A stretch of DNA of 64,000 bases from CFX2 sp014338005 (lineage in GTDB: Bacteria; Chloroflexota; Anaerolineae; Aggregatilineales; Phototrophicaceae): positions 1 through 64,000 of the forward strand of contig SZPE01000003.1 in NCBI GenBank assembly GCA_030263555.1, read 5' to 3'. Of the stretch, positions 1-7,946 are shown one piece after another. The position numbers were made by a program, and so were the translations under genes. How positions within the stretch are numbered: position 1 is the first letter of the stretch; every line of letters begins with the position of its first letter. The notes beneath the pieces are model-generated. The model saw only the letters and a program-made list of their open reading frames with translations, was not told where the DNA came from and did no database searches.

Positions 1-78
1 ACCCGGTCGTTAAGCCCACCAGCGCGGATGGTACTGCCCTGGTAACGGGGTGGGAGAGTACGCCACTGCCAACCCCTT
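1..78 (+). rRNA. rrf: 5S ribosomal RNA, 3' part (cut by window start)
   Basis: The first bases match the 3' two thirds of a bacterial 5S rRNA: the GTTAAGCCC element, GATGGTACTGC, and the loop-E/helix region ending GGGAGAGTACGCCACTGCC at about 51-70. A full 5S is about 115-120 nt, so roughly 40 nt lie upstream of the window. An rRNA operon or a solitary 5S gene should therefore end here. The exact 3' end (about 76-80) is estimated. No convincing terminator hairpin follows; only a T/C-rich stretch is seen at 77-100. Confidence 0.9.
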
Positions 79-126
79 CTCTTCTTTTGTTTCCCCTGGT
101 TTTTACTGCCGGTGCATAACCTCTCC

Positions 127-1086
127 TTACTGCGCCGGTTTGGCCGCGCCGACACGCCCGCGCCAGGCCACGCGCAGCCGCACGCTCGCCAGCCCGATGC
201 CGCCCAGGATGAGCGCCGCGCCCGCCATCACCCAGGCATCTATCGTTTCATTTAATACCAGCGCGCCCAGCGTTACCGCCACCACCGGTATCACATATGT
301 GACCGTTGTAGTGCGGGAAGCACCCAGTTTAGCCACCACCTGATAAAACACCAGATAAGCGAGAAAAGTGTTAAAAAAGCCCAGGGCCAGCCCGGAAAGC
401 AGCACGTCGCGGCTGAGGCTGTCGTAGGCCACCGGCCTGCGTTCGCCGATCAACGGGGCGGCGAACATCATCAGCGCCGCGCCGATGGTTGCCGCAGTCA
501 TTGTGACGCTGGAAACCACCACCGGCTCGACCCGATACCGCTGCAAAACCTTGCGGCTGAACGATGTGAAGGTGGCGTAACACAGCGCCGCGCCGATGAT
601 GGCGAATTCGCCGGCCAGATCGCCCAGCCCCTGCCCGCTCGTGAGCGTCGTTCCTTGCAGATCACGGCTGGTTAACACCACGATTCCGGCGAAACTCAGC
701 GCGATGCCGAAAACTTTCAGCGGGGTGATGCGCTCATCTTCAAAAGCGAAGTGGGCGATTACCAGCGCAAAAACCGGCGTGACCGCCTGGATGATGCTGG
801 TCATGCCGCTTTCGACGGTCTGCTCGCCCCAGGCCAGCAGCGTAAACGGAACGGCCGTATTACCCAGGCCGATGATCGCCAGCGACAGCAGCGCCCGCCA
901 GTCGGATGGATAGCGCCGGCGCGTCAGCAGCAGCACGATATTCATGCCAATCGCTGCGATTCCCACGCGGGTGAATGTTAGCTGCGCCGGGGGGATTTCT
1001 ACCACACCCACGCGCATTAGCAAAAATGACGATCCCCAGATTAAACCCAACAGCCAGAAAAAAGCCCATGCTCGCCGGTTGCTCAC
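127..1086 (-). CDS. EamA/DMT-family transporter
   Basis: Integral inner-membrane protein of 319 residues, the usual length for a drug/metabolite transporter. It holds two EamA repeats (about residues 8-145 and 160-300), each with five predicted hydrophobic helices. The first helix carries the family-like GLIWGSSFLLMRVGV stretch. The start is GTG, with GAGGTGA about 5 nt upstream. The substrate cannot be told from sequence; relatives export amino acids or small metabolites. The gene is alone on the minus strand downstream of the menaquinone operon, about 300 nt away, so it probably has its own promoter. Confidence 0.9.
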   Translation of the reverse strand: MSNRRAWAFFWLLGLIWGSSFLLMRVGVVEIPPAQLTFTRVGIAAIGMNIVLLLTRRRYPSDWRALLSLAIIGLGNTAVPFTLLAWGEQTVESGMTSIIQAVTPVFALVIAHFAFEDERITPLKVFGIALSFAGIVVLTSRDLQGTTLTSGQGLGDLAGEFAIIGAALCYATFTSFSRKVLQRYRVEPVVVSSVTMTAATIGAALMMFAAPLIGERRPVAYDSLSRDVLLSGLALGFFNTFLAYLVFYQVVAKLGASRTTTVTYVIPVVAVTLGALVLNETIDAWVMAGAALILGGIGLASVRLRVAWRGRVGAAKPAQ

Positions 1087-1385
1087 GTCTTCACCTCATC
1101 CCCATAACCTGTCGGGGCGCATCCCTCGTGCGCCCCGATGTTTAAGCATAAATTGTCCCGCAAATGGGCGTCAACCTGGATTGGCGCTACTTGGTGTTAT
1201 CCACACCCACTAGTACATCAACAAGATGATAATGTTTACCTCCGACAGTGGGCTTAAGCCCAGCTTATTACCCACCTCAAAACCAACGTGAAGAATCGAT
1301 AGAGGTGAACCATTGAATCGGGGGCAGGTCAACCAACTGTAATGAACGTTTTATTCGATTTCATTCCGATAAGGCGAACAGCCCC
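1087..1385. other. intergenic region with two palindromes
   Basis: This 299-nt gap holds no open frame worth calling. A 10-bp hairpin (1112-1121 with 1129-1138, core GGGGCGCA/TGCGCCCC) lies 26 nt upstream of the EamA start. It belongs to the GC-rich palindrome family seen elsewhere in the window. A perfect 12-bp palindrome GGGCTTAAGCCC sits at 1250-1261, and a relative occurs near 31978. The rest is less GC-rich than the genes and may carry the EamA promoter, but no clear -35/-10 pair was identified. Confidence 0.5.
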
Positions 1386-2093
1386 TCACTTCTCCCCCCA
1401 GTGGACGGCCATCGTGCCGAACATAAACGTCCGGTACTGCACGTTACGGACGCCGGCCTGCCGCATCAGCGCGGCCAGTTCATCCGGCGTTTTAAACGCC
1501 TGCGTCGAACTGGGCAGGTAACGATAAGCGTCCGCACCGTTTTTCCCGGCGACGATGCGCCCCAGCGCTGGGATGATGTAGCGCAGATGGATTTCAATGA
1601 ACGGGCGCAGCAGATTGTCTTTCGGCGGCGAACTGTCCAGCACGACGATGCGCCCGCCGGGTTTTAAAACGCGAAGCTGTTCCGCGAAACAGCGCGGGAT
1701 GTCCACCACGTTGCGGACGAGGTAGCCGGAAGTCACGGCGTCGAAGGTACTGTCCGGGAAGGGCAGGTTCAGCGCGTCCGCGCCCGTCCAGCCGACCTGC
1801 TCACCGAGCGGCAAAGCCTGGCCGACGCACATCATCGGCAGCGAAAAATCGCCCCCGACGGCCTGAATGCCCGGCACAGCCCGGAGCGCCTCGAAAGCAA
1901 TATCGCCCGTGCCGGTCGCCAGGTCAAGCAGCCGGTCGCCGGGTTTCAGCCGCGCCTGCCGCACGACAAAACGCCGCCAGCGAACGTCCTGCCCGCCGGT
2001 CATCAGCCGGTTCATCAGGTTATAACGCCCGGCGATACGTCCGAACATGTCCCGAACGTAAGCCGCGCGCGCTTCTCCGGTCAAGTGAGCCAT
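1386..2093 (-). CDS. ubiE: demethylmenaquinone methyltransferase (UbiE/MenG)
   Basis: Class I SAM-dependent C-methyltransferase of 235 residues that makes menaquinone from demethylmenaquinone, the last step of the pathway. The UbiE N-terminal signature RYNLMNRLMTGGQDVRWR is at residues 23-40. SAM motif I, LDLATGTGD, is at 56-64, and the second signature RVLKPGGR is near 142-149. Length is typical. It is the last gene of the minus-strand ubiD / M48-like / ubiA / ubiE run, 86 nt after ubiA. That context (prenyltransferase and decarboxylase, no ubiquinone hydroxylases) favours menaquinone over ubiquinone. Confidence 0.93.
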   Translation of the reverse strand: MAHLTGEARAAYVRDMFGRIAGRYNLMNRLMTGGQDVRWRRFVVRQARLKPGDRLLDLATGTGDIAFEALRAVPGIQAVGGDFSLPMMCVGQALPLGEQVGWTGADALNLPFPDSTFDAVTSGYLVRNVVDIPRCFAEQLRVLKPGGRIVVLDSSPPKDNLLRPFIEIHLRYIIPALGRIVAGKNGADAYRYLPSSTQAFKTPDELAALMRQAGVRNVQYRTFMFGTMAVHWGEK

Positions 2094-2110
2094 ATCAATC
2101 CATTAATAAC

Positions 2111-2179
2111 AACCGCCAAAACGCCAGACGCGCCAAGATTTAAAGCTGTTTTCTTGGCGTCCTCTTGTGTCTTGGCGGT
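2111..2179. repeat. head-to-head degenerate 8-mer repeats
   Basis: Imperfect inverted repeat between ubiA and ubiE. The left arm has ACGCCA-type units (CCGCCAAA 2113-2120, ACGCCAGA 2121-2128, then CGCGCCAAG). The right arm has CTTGGCGT (2153-2160) and CTTGGCGG (2171-2178). It is related in layout to the elements at 54989-55042 and 60508-60581. It could fold in the mRNA and reduce coupling between the two genes. Confidence 0.65.
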
Positions 2180-3085
2180 TCAGATCAACAACGCCAGAAA
2201 CGTCCCCACGAACAGCGTCACGGCGATATACGAGTTGACATTAAAGAAGGCCACATTGATGCGCGACAGATCGCCGGGTTTAACGATGCTGTTTTCGTAA
2301 GCCAGCAGCCCGGCGGCGATCACCAGCCCCACCCAGAACGGCCACGCCAGCCCTTCCACCAGCCCCAGCAGCGCGAACAGCAGCACCGTCAGGACGTGGT
2401 TGATTTTCGCCATGTTGAGCGCGCTGGCGATGCCGAACTTCGCCGGGAACGAAAACAGCCCTTCGCGCCGGTCGTGTTCCACGTCCTGGCAGGCGTAAAT
2501 CAGGTCGAAGCCGGCGATCCAGAAGGGGACGGCGAAGGTGAGCAGATAGGCCGGCAAGTCGTCCGCCGTGAAGATGCTGCCGCGCACCGCAATCCAGCCG
2601 CCCGCCGCCGCCAGCCCATCGGTGAAACCCAGCACCCAATGGCACAGGCTGGTGAATCGTTTAGTGTACGAATAACCGATTAAAAACACCAGCGCCACCG
2701 GGAACAGCATCAGCGCCAGTGGGTTGAGTAGCGCCGCCGCCAGCGCCAGCAGAACAAGGGACAGGACGGCAAAGGCCGCCATCATCTGCGGGCTGATTGC
2801 GCCCGTGACGGAGGGGCGTTTGGCCGTGCGCGGGTTGGTGGCGTCGAAGCGCCGGTCAACCAGGCGGTTGACGGCGAATGCCAGCGTGCGCGCCGAAGCC
2901 ATCGCCACCGTCACCCATACAAACTGGTGAAAGGTCAGCAGACCGCCCGCCGCCAGTGTCATACCCAGGTAGGCGAAGGGCAGCGCGAAAATCGTATGCT
3001 CGAACTTAATCAGTTCCAGGAACAGCCTGATTTTGTGCGCCAGCGTGTCTGCCTGCGGTGCGGATGAAGAGGATACCTTTGCCAT
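2180..3085 (-). CDS. ubiA: UbiA-family polyprenyltransferase (menaquinone pathway)
   Basis: Membrane prenyltransferase of 301 residues, predicted to attach the isoprenoid tail to the aromatic quinone precursor. Both Asp-rich motifs are present: N73-R-L-V-D77-R-R-F-D81, and D194-L-I-Y-A-C-Q-D201-V-E-H-D205. The family YSYTKRFT stretch is at 138-145. About eight hydrophobic helices are visible. It sits between an M48-like gene (98 nt upstream) and ubiE (86 nt downstream). Neighbouring UbiD and UbiE homologues suggest the MqnP-type role in futalosine-derived menaquinone synthesis. A 4-hydroxybenzoate prenyltransferase would look the same. Confidence 0.9.
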   Translation of the reverse strand: MAKVSSSSAPQADTLAHKIRLFLELIKFEHTIFALPFAYLGMTLAAGGLLTFHQFVWVTVAMASARTLAFAVNRLVDRRFDATNPRTAKRPSVTGAISPQMMAAFAVLSLVLLALAAALLNPLALMLFPVALVFLIGYSYTKRFTSLCHWVLGFTDGLAAAGGWIAVRGSIFTADDLPAYLLTFAVPFWIAGFDLIYACQDVEHDRREGLFSFPAKFGIASALNMAKINHVLTVLLFALLGLVEGLAWPFWVGLVIAAGLLAYENSIVKPGDLSRINVAFFNVNSYIAVTLFVGTFLALLI

Positions 3086-3111
3086 GCACCATTCTCGTAT
3101 TGAGGCTATTG

Positions 3112-3135
3112 GGGGCCGCTGGATACGGCGGCCCC
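3112..3135. repeat. GC-rich palindrome inside menaquinone operon
   Basis: Perfect 8-bp stem GGGGCCGC (3112-3119) with GCGGCCCC (3128-3135), 8-nt loop, in the 98-nt gap before ubiA. No T-tract follows on the coding (minus) strand, so it is not a standard intrinsic terminator. It may attenuate or protect the mRNA. Confidence 0.5.
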
Positions 3136-3182
3136 ATTTGATTGTGAACTCAGAACCCGGCAGCTCATCACTCGGAGATGTT

Positions 3183-4352
3183 TTAATCTCCCGGCAGCAT
3201 CACCCACAGTTCGGTTTTGCCGCTGTTGCAGTGAACCGCGCGCGGCAGGAAGCTCATACACGCCCACGACAGATACAGCGCCATGCGCGCGCCATGCCAT
3301 GCGCCGAAGCCGCCCCTGCCCACGTGCTTGCGCGACAGCTTCAACCGCCGGTTGCTGACGGCAGGGATGGGATGGAAGATGGTTTCCACCAGACGGGAAC
3401 GGGATGGCTCGTCATCTTGCAGTTTATCCAGTTCCTCAATGGTCTGGCCGAGCAGGTCTTCCGGCACGCCTTTCTCGCGGGCGAAGTGGTCAAGTTCGTA
3501 AACGCCGGGGCGGCTGAGCGATGGCAGCACCAGCAGCCCCAGGAAGGCCCACAGGTTGAAGTACAGGATAGTTTCTAGCAGCCCCCGTGCGCTGCTGACC
3601 GCCACAGCGCCGCCGGCCAGCGAAGCCGCAATCCAGAAGCCGGCGAAGTTCCAGATCAGCGCCAGCCACACCCCGCGCGAGCGGCTTTCCCGGTGCAGCG
3701 CCCCGATGCGCCGCGCCATCTGCGCCGCAAGCTGCTCCGGTGTCAGCGCCGTAAACCACTTGGCGGGCAGGACGAGTTTTTCCATGCCGGTCGGCCCGGC
3801 CAGCGCCCCCACAAAAGCCGGGTCGTGATGCTCATAGACGACCGTATTTTCCGGCAGTTCCAGCCCCCAGCGTTTGAGGATGGTGGCGTAGGGTTTCAGA
3901 TCAACCGTCAGCCGGCGGAAGCCGCTGACCAGCCGCGCGAACCAATCCTGCGCGGCCAGCAGAATCGCCATTTCGATGCCCACCAGCACAGCCGCCAGAA
4001 AAACGCTGCGCGACTGTTTGCCCGCCGCCACCAGCAGCATCCCGGTCAGGTACATCACCACGCCCTGCACCAGCACCCCCCGCAGCCAGCGAATGATATA
4101 CTGCGGCAGTTCCGGCCCCTGGCGTCTGAACCGCAGGGGAAGGATGTACCCGCCCACCAGGTCGAACGGCAGGCTGAGCAGGATGTACCCGCCGACGATC
4201 AGCGCCAGCCGGGTGGAGGTTTCGTTGGGGTCGGTGTCCAGGGTAGGAAACAGCGTTTCCGGCAGGTTCACCAGCAGCCCGACCGCCGACACCACTACCC
4301 AGAAACCGACGTTGACGATGCCCAGGTAAAGACGCGCGCGTGCGTATGTCAT
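3183..4352 (-). CDS. M48-like membrane protein lacking the HExxH zinc site
   Basis: 389-residue membrane protein with hydrophobic helices at about 8-30, 47-70, 90-110, 117-135, 228-247 and 262-278. The central region resembles M48 (HtpX/Ste24) peptidases: LPAKWFTALTPEQLAAQMARRIGALH (residues 195-220) lines up with the family's L-x-x-EL-x-A-V-x-A-H-E-x-G-H segment. The catalytic AHExxH is here ARRIGA: His to R214, Glu to R215, second His to A218. It is therefore probably a pseudo-protease with a structural or regulatory role. It starts 27 nt after ubiD with GGAG before the ATG. The M48 link rests on this one local match and should be tested by profile search. Confidence 0.65.
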   Translation of the reverse strand: MTYARARLYLGIVNVGFWVVVSAVGLLVNLPETLFPTLDTDPNETSTRLALIVGGYILLSLPFDLVGGYILPLRFRRQGPELPQYIIRWLRGVLVQGVVMYLTGMLLVAAGKQSRSVFLAAVLVGIEMAILLAAQDWFARLVSGFRRLTVDLKPYATILKRWGLELPENTVVYEHHDPAFVGALAGPTGMEKLVLPAKWFTALTPEQLAAQMARRIGALHRESRSRGVWLALIWNFAGFWIAASLAGGAVAVSSARGLLETILYFNLWAFLGLLVLPSLSRPGVYELDHFAREKGVPEDLLGQTIEELDKLQDDEPSRSRLVETIFHPIPAVSNRRLKLSRKHVGRGGFGAWHGARMALYLSWACMSFLPRAVHCNSGKTELWVMLPGD

Positions 4353-4379
4353 AAAAGTTTTCTCCGGTGCGGTTCAAAA

Positions 4380-6197
4380 TTATTCGATTCCGTACTCGCC
4401 CCACCGCTCGCTGACGCGCGCCACGACCTCCGGCAGCATCATGATTTCTTCCGGCCAGCCGCGTGGATGACCGTCCGCCGCGTTTTTACTGGTGGCGTCT
4501 ATACCAATCGGGCTGCGCGGCTGGTCGCCCTGCGGGTAAGGATTAACCGGCCCGCCGGGGATCACCACGTCACGCCGCCAATCCACGTTACCCAGCGCCC
4601 GCCAGGCCGCATCTGATAGATTACGCGCATCGGCGGTGTGGTCGAGCAAAATGATATTATACCCCGGCGCGGCCTGCCACAAAGCGGCCAGAACATCCTG
4701 CTTCGCGCCGTTTGCGGAATCCACCCCGGCGATGAGAACCGCGTCGTTCCAGATGTTCCAGTTGTCGCCCCCCAGCGCGGCGGTGATGCGCGCCGGCTCG
4801 ACCGGCGCGTTCGGCAGGTAGGGCGCGCGGTCGGGTTTGCGGGTGGCGTCCAGGCCGATTTTGCCGCCGTAGGAGTCTAGGATGGCGGAATGGTCAAGCT
4901 GGTCAACCGGGCCATCCACGATGGTCACATCGCGCCGCCAGTCCACCGTTTCCAGCACGCGCGCGGCGACGGCGGCCACGTCCTGCACCGGCACGTCCTG
5001 GTCAACCACGATGATGGCCTTCGACAGCATCATCAGCCCCAGTCCCCACAGCCCATACATAACCTTCTGCGCGTGGCCGGGATAGCGTTTTTTGATGCTG
5101 ACGATCACCAGATTATGAAAGACGCCTTCCGGCGGCATGTTCACATCCACGATTTCGCCCATGAACAGCTTCATCAGCGGCAGGAACAGCCGTTCGGTGG
5201 CTTTGCCCATCCATACATCTTCCATCGGCGGTTTGCCGACGATGGTGGTCGGGTAAACCGCGTCGGCGCGGTGGGTGATGGCCGTGACGTGCATCACCGG
5301 GAACAGGTCAGGCGGGGTGTAAAAGCCGGTATGGTCGCCGAACGGCCCTTCCATACGATGCTCGTTGGGGTCGAACCAGCCTTCGATGACGATCTCGGCG
5401 TCGGCAGGCACTTCTAAATCCTGGGACACGCACTTCACAAATTCGACCGGCCTGCCGCGCAGCCAGCCCGCCAGCAGGTACTCGTCTATGCCGGGCGGCA
5501 GCGGCGCGGAGGCGCACCACATGGCCGCCGGGTCGCCGCCCAGCACAATCGCCACCGGGATTTTCTGCTGCTGCCGTTCGCGCCCGGCGTCCTGGTGTTC
5601 CCTGCCGCCCTTGTGCCGCTGCCAGTGCAGCCCCAACGTCTGCCCGTCGTAGACTTGAACGCGGTACATGCCGACATTGCGCGTGCCGCTGCCCGGTTCG
5701 CGGGTGATGACCGCCGTCATGGTGATGTATTTGCCGCCGTCGTGCGGCCAGCATTTGAGAATCGGCAGGATGTTCACGTCCGGGTTTTCGGTGATGACGA
5801 CTTCCTGCACCGGCGCGCGTTTGGTCACGCTCGGTCCCAGGCCGATGCTGCGAAGCGCGCCTAACATTTCGCCGGCGCGGGTGATAATGGCATTCATGCC
5901 TTTCGGCAGCTTCAGGTCAATCAGCCGGCCCAAACGTTGGTTGAGTTCGTCCAGGTCTTCTACGCCCAGCGCCCAGGCCATGCGGCGCGGGCCGCCGAAC
6001 AGGTTGATGACCAGCGGAAAGGCGCTGCCCTCGACCTGCTCGAACAGCAGGGCTTTATTGCGGTTGGGCGGCAGCTTGGAAATACGGTCAGTAATTTCGG
6101 TGACTTCCAGCTCCGCACTGACCGGAGTTTTAATGCGAACCAATTCGCCGGCGGCTTCCAGCCGGTCGAGGAAATCGGTGAGTCGTTTATAGGTCAT
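4380..6197 (-). CDS. ubiD: UbiD-family prenylated-FMN decarboxylase
   Basis: Non-oxidative aromatic decarboxylase of 605 residues, the long form seen in menaquinone biosynthesis decarboxylases. Visible active-site elements are the prFMN-binding NVGMYRVQVYD (residues 174-184, with R179), H191/H195 in the following loop, and the signature EGPFGDHTGFY (283-293), which carries the acid residues E283 and D288. The cofactor maker UbiX is not in the window. It is the first gene of the minus-strand quinone operon. A TATAAT-like -10 lies on the minus strand at 6238-6243, without a clear -35. Substrate is likely a polyprenylated naphthoate, by context. Confidence 0.92.
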   Translation of the reverse strand: MTYKRLTDFLDRLEAAGELVRIKTPVSAELEVTEITDRISKLPPNRNKALLFEQVEGSAFPLVINLFGGPRRMAWALGVEDLDELNQRLGRLIDLKLPKGMNAIITRAGEMLGALRSIGLGPSVTKRAPVQEVVITENPDVNILPILKCWPHDGGKYITMTAVITREPGSGTRNVGMYRVQVYDGQTLGLHWQRHKGGREHQDAGRERQQQKIPVAIVLGGDPAAMWCASAPLPPGIDEYLLAGWLRGRPVEFVKCVSQDLEVPADAEIVIEGWFDPNEHRMEGPFGDHTGFYTPPDLFPVMHVTAITHRADAVYPTTIVGKPPMEDVWMGKATERLFLPLMKLFMGEIVDVNMPPEGVFHNLVIVSIKKRYPGHAQKVMYGLWGLGLMMLSKAIIVVDQDVPVQDVAAVAARVLETVDWRRDVTIVDGPVDQLDHSAILDSYGGKIGLDATRKPDRAPYLPNAPVEPARITAALGGDNWNIWNDAVLIAGVDSANGAKQDVLAALWQAAPGYNIILLDHTADARNLSDAAWRALGNVDWRRDVVIPGGPVNPYPQGDQPRSPIGIDATSKNAADGHPRGWPEEIMMLPEVVARVSERWGEYGIE

Positions 6198-6237
6198 CGT
6201 TCACAACATTCAGCTTGTTATAAAAGTCACAAAATGT

Positions 6238-6308
6238 ATTATAGCCGGGAACAACCCCGACGCGATGAGAATCGGGTGAGTTTGTATCATTCTAACATAC
6301 GTTATAAT
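6238..6308. promoter_or_regulatory. divergent promoter region (ubiD operon / SDR)
   Basis: Plus strand: TATAAT at 6303-6308 with TTTGTA at 6281-6286 (16-bp spacer) gives a plausible housekeeping promoter for the SDR gene, whose ATG is at 6349. Minus strand: ATTATA at 6238-6243 reads TATAAT toward ubiD, 41 nt from its start. Its -35 is not recognisable. Confidence 0.55.
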
Positions 6309-6348
6309 TCAATCCCGAACCTGGAAGCAGCCGAAAGTTGAGGTGTTC

Positions 6349-7101
6349 ATGTTTTCCGTCAATCTGGCCGGGCGCGTGGCGCTGATAACCGGCGCGGGAC
6401 GCGGCATCGGCAAGGCCATCGCCCAGGGTTTTGCCGACAGCGGGGCGCGCGTGGCCGTTAACGACATAGACGCAGCAGCGGCGGCGCTGACTGCCGGGAC
6501 GCTGGCAGGCGAGGCCAATGCCTACCCGGCAGACGTAGCCGACCCAACCGCCGTCCGGCAGATGGTCGAGCAGGTGGTGGCCGATTTTGGCCGGTTGGAT
6601 TTTCTGGTCAATAATGCCGGCATCGAGCCGAAAGTTTCCATCCTGGAAATGGCCGCCGAGGACTGGCAGCGCACACTGGACGTGAACCTGAGCGCGATTT
6701 TTTACGCCAGCCAGGCCGCCGGACGGGTGATGCGCGCGGCGGGCGAGGGCGTGATCGTTAACATCGGCTCGATTGCCGGGCATAACATCCCGCTCAAAGA
6801 CCGGGCGGCGTATGTCGCCAGCAAAGCCGGTCTGGTGGGCTTCACACGGGAATGCGCGCGGGAGTTCGCCGCTTACGGCATCCGCGTTAACGCCGTTTGC
6901 CCCGGTGTGATCGAAACCGAAATGACCGCTCATTCCCGTGCCAACCCGGAGCAGATGGCGAAATGGCTGGCAGACATCCCCATGCAGCGCCTCGGCCTGC
7001 CGGAAGAAGTGGTCGGCCTGGTGCTGTTCCTGTGTTCGGACGCGGCGCGCTACCTGACCGGCCAGGCCATCAACGTAGACGGCGGTAAAGTGATGTTATG
7101 A
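6349..7101 (+). CDS. SDR-family oxidoreductase (FabG-like)
   Basis: Classical short-chain dehydrogenase/reductase of 250 residues, NAD(P)-dependent. It has the cofactor motif TGAGRGIG (14-21), NNAG (88-91), and catalytic S141, Y155 and K159 (YVASK). The C-terminal GQAINVDGG is typical of the FabG-like group. D39 after the second strand (VNDID) slightly favours NAD over NADP. I choose the ATG at 6349 over an in-frame GTG at 6343 because GAGG (6340-6343) then sits at normal spacing. It is followed 34 nt later by a methyltransferase gene. Substrate unknown. Confidence 0.9.
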   Translation: MFSVNLAGRVALITGAGRGIGKAIAQGFADSGARVAVNDIDAAAAALTAGTLAGEANAYPADVADPTAVRQMVEQVVADFGRLDFLVNNAGIEPKVSILEMAAEDWQRTLDVNLSAIFYASQAAGRVMRAAGEGVIVNIGSIAGHNIPLKDRAAYVASKAGLVGFTRECAREFAAYGIRVNAVCPGVIETEMTAHSRANPEQMAKWLADIPMQRLGLPEEVVGLVLFLCSDAARYLTGQAINVDGGKVML

Positions 7102-7135
7102 GCCGCTTTAACTTTCTACCGAAAGGGGAATCACC

Positions 7136-7879
7136 GTGTCACTGGAATTTCACGAAATCGCCGAGGGCAGTCACCGCATCCTCAACCCGTTTACCGAAGA
7201 TAAACTGATGCTGCTAGGCGAACTGTGCCATCTGCGCCCCGGCCTGTCGCAGCTTGACCTGGCCTGCGGCAAGGGCGAGATGTTATGTCGCTGGGCGGAA
7301 CGCTGGGGTATCACCGGCGTGGGCGTGGACATCAGCCAGGTGTTTCTGGAGGCCGCCCGCCGCCGCGCCCACGAATTAAACGTTGAAGATAAGCTGAACT
7401 TCGTCGAAGGCGACGCCGGCAAGTATCCGCAGGAGTACCACGAGTTTGACATCATAAGCTGCATCGGCGCAACCTGGATCGGCAGCGGGTTGGTCGGCAC
7501 GCTGGAACTGATGAAACCGGCGCTCAAAAGCCGCGACAGCCTGCTGGTGGTGGGCGAGCCGTACTGGATTGACCCGCCGCCCCCGGAGGCGTATGCCGCC
7601 CTGGGCGTGGGCGAGGACGATTATACCACGCTGGCCGGTACACAGGAGCGTATCCGGTCGGCGGGGCTGGAACTGCTGGAGATGGTGATGGCGAACCCGG
7701 ACACCTGGGATCGTTACGAAGCTTCCCAGTGGATGACACTTTCGGACTTCCTGCGCCAGAACCCCGATTATGCCAGAGCCGCCGAACTGCGGGACTGGTT
7801 CGACCAGAACCAGCGCGCGTACCTGCAATACGGGCGGCGCTATTTTGGCTGGGGCGTGTTCGTGCTGCGCCCGGCATGA
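7136..7879 (+). CDS. class I SAM-dependent methyltransferase
   Basis: 247-residue soluble enzyme with SAM-binding motif I LDLACGKGEM at 40-49 and the acidic end of the second strand, GVGVDIS (about 63-69). The EGDAGKY segment matches the adenine-binding loop. The start is GTG with AAAGGGG about 7 nt upstream. Co-oriented with and 34 nt behind the SDR, so probably one transcript. The acceptor cannot be inferred. A hairpin immediately downstream probably ends the transcript. Confidence 0.85.
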   Translation: MSLEFHEIAEGSHRILNPFTEDKLMLLGELCHLRPGLSQLDLACGKGEMLCRWAERWGITGVGVDISQVFLEAARRRAHELNVEDKLNFVEGDAGKYPQEYHEFDIISCIGATWIGSGLVGTLELMKPALKSRDSLLVVGEPYWIDPPPPEAYAALGVGEDDYTTLAGTQERIRSAGLELLEMVMANPDTWDRYEASQWMTLSDFLRQNPDYARAAELRDWFDQNQRAYLQYGRRYFGWGVFVLRPA

Positions 7880-7890
7880 CCTGGCGCGAA

Positions 7891-7916
7891 ATGGGACGCA
7901 GTGCCTTGCGCCCCAT
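7891..7916. terminator. GC-rich hairpin between convergent genes
   Basis: 10-bp stem with one mismatch: ATGGGACGCA (7891-7900) with TGCGCCCCAT (7907-7916), 6-nt loop. It separates the methyltransferase from the convergent pepA. There is no T-run on either side, so a terminator role is inferred from position only. Confidence 0.5.
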
Positions 7917-7946
7917 ATACATACGGAAATTTTGTCGAGGCGACCG

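Noticed and set aside
50..343. 97-residue open frame starting inside the 5S rRNA
   Set aside because: It overlaps the rRNA and runs antisense to the EamA gene, and its composition is that of a GC-rich shadow frame.
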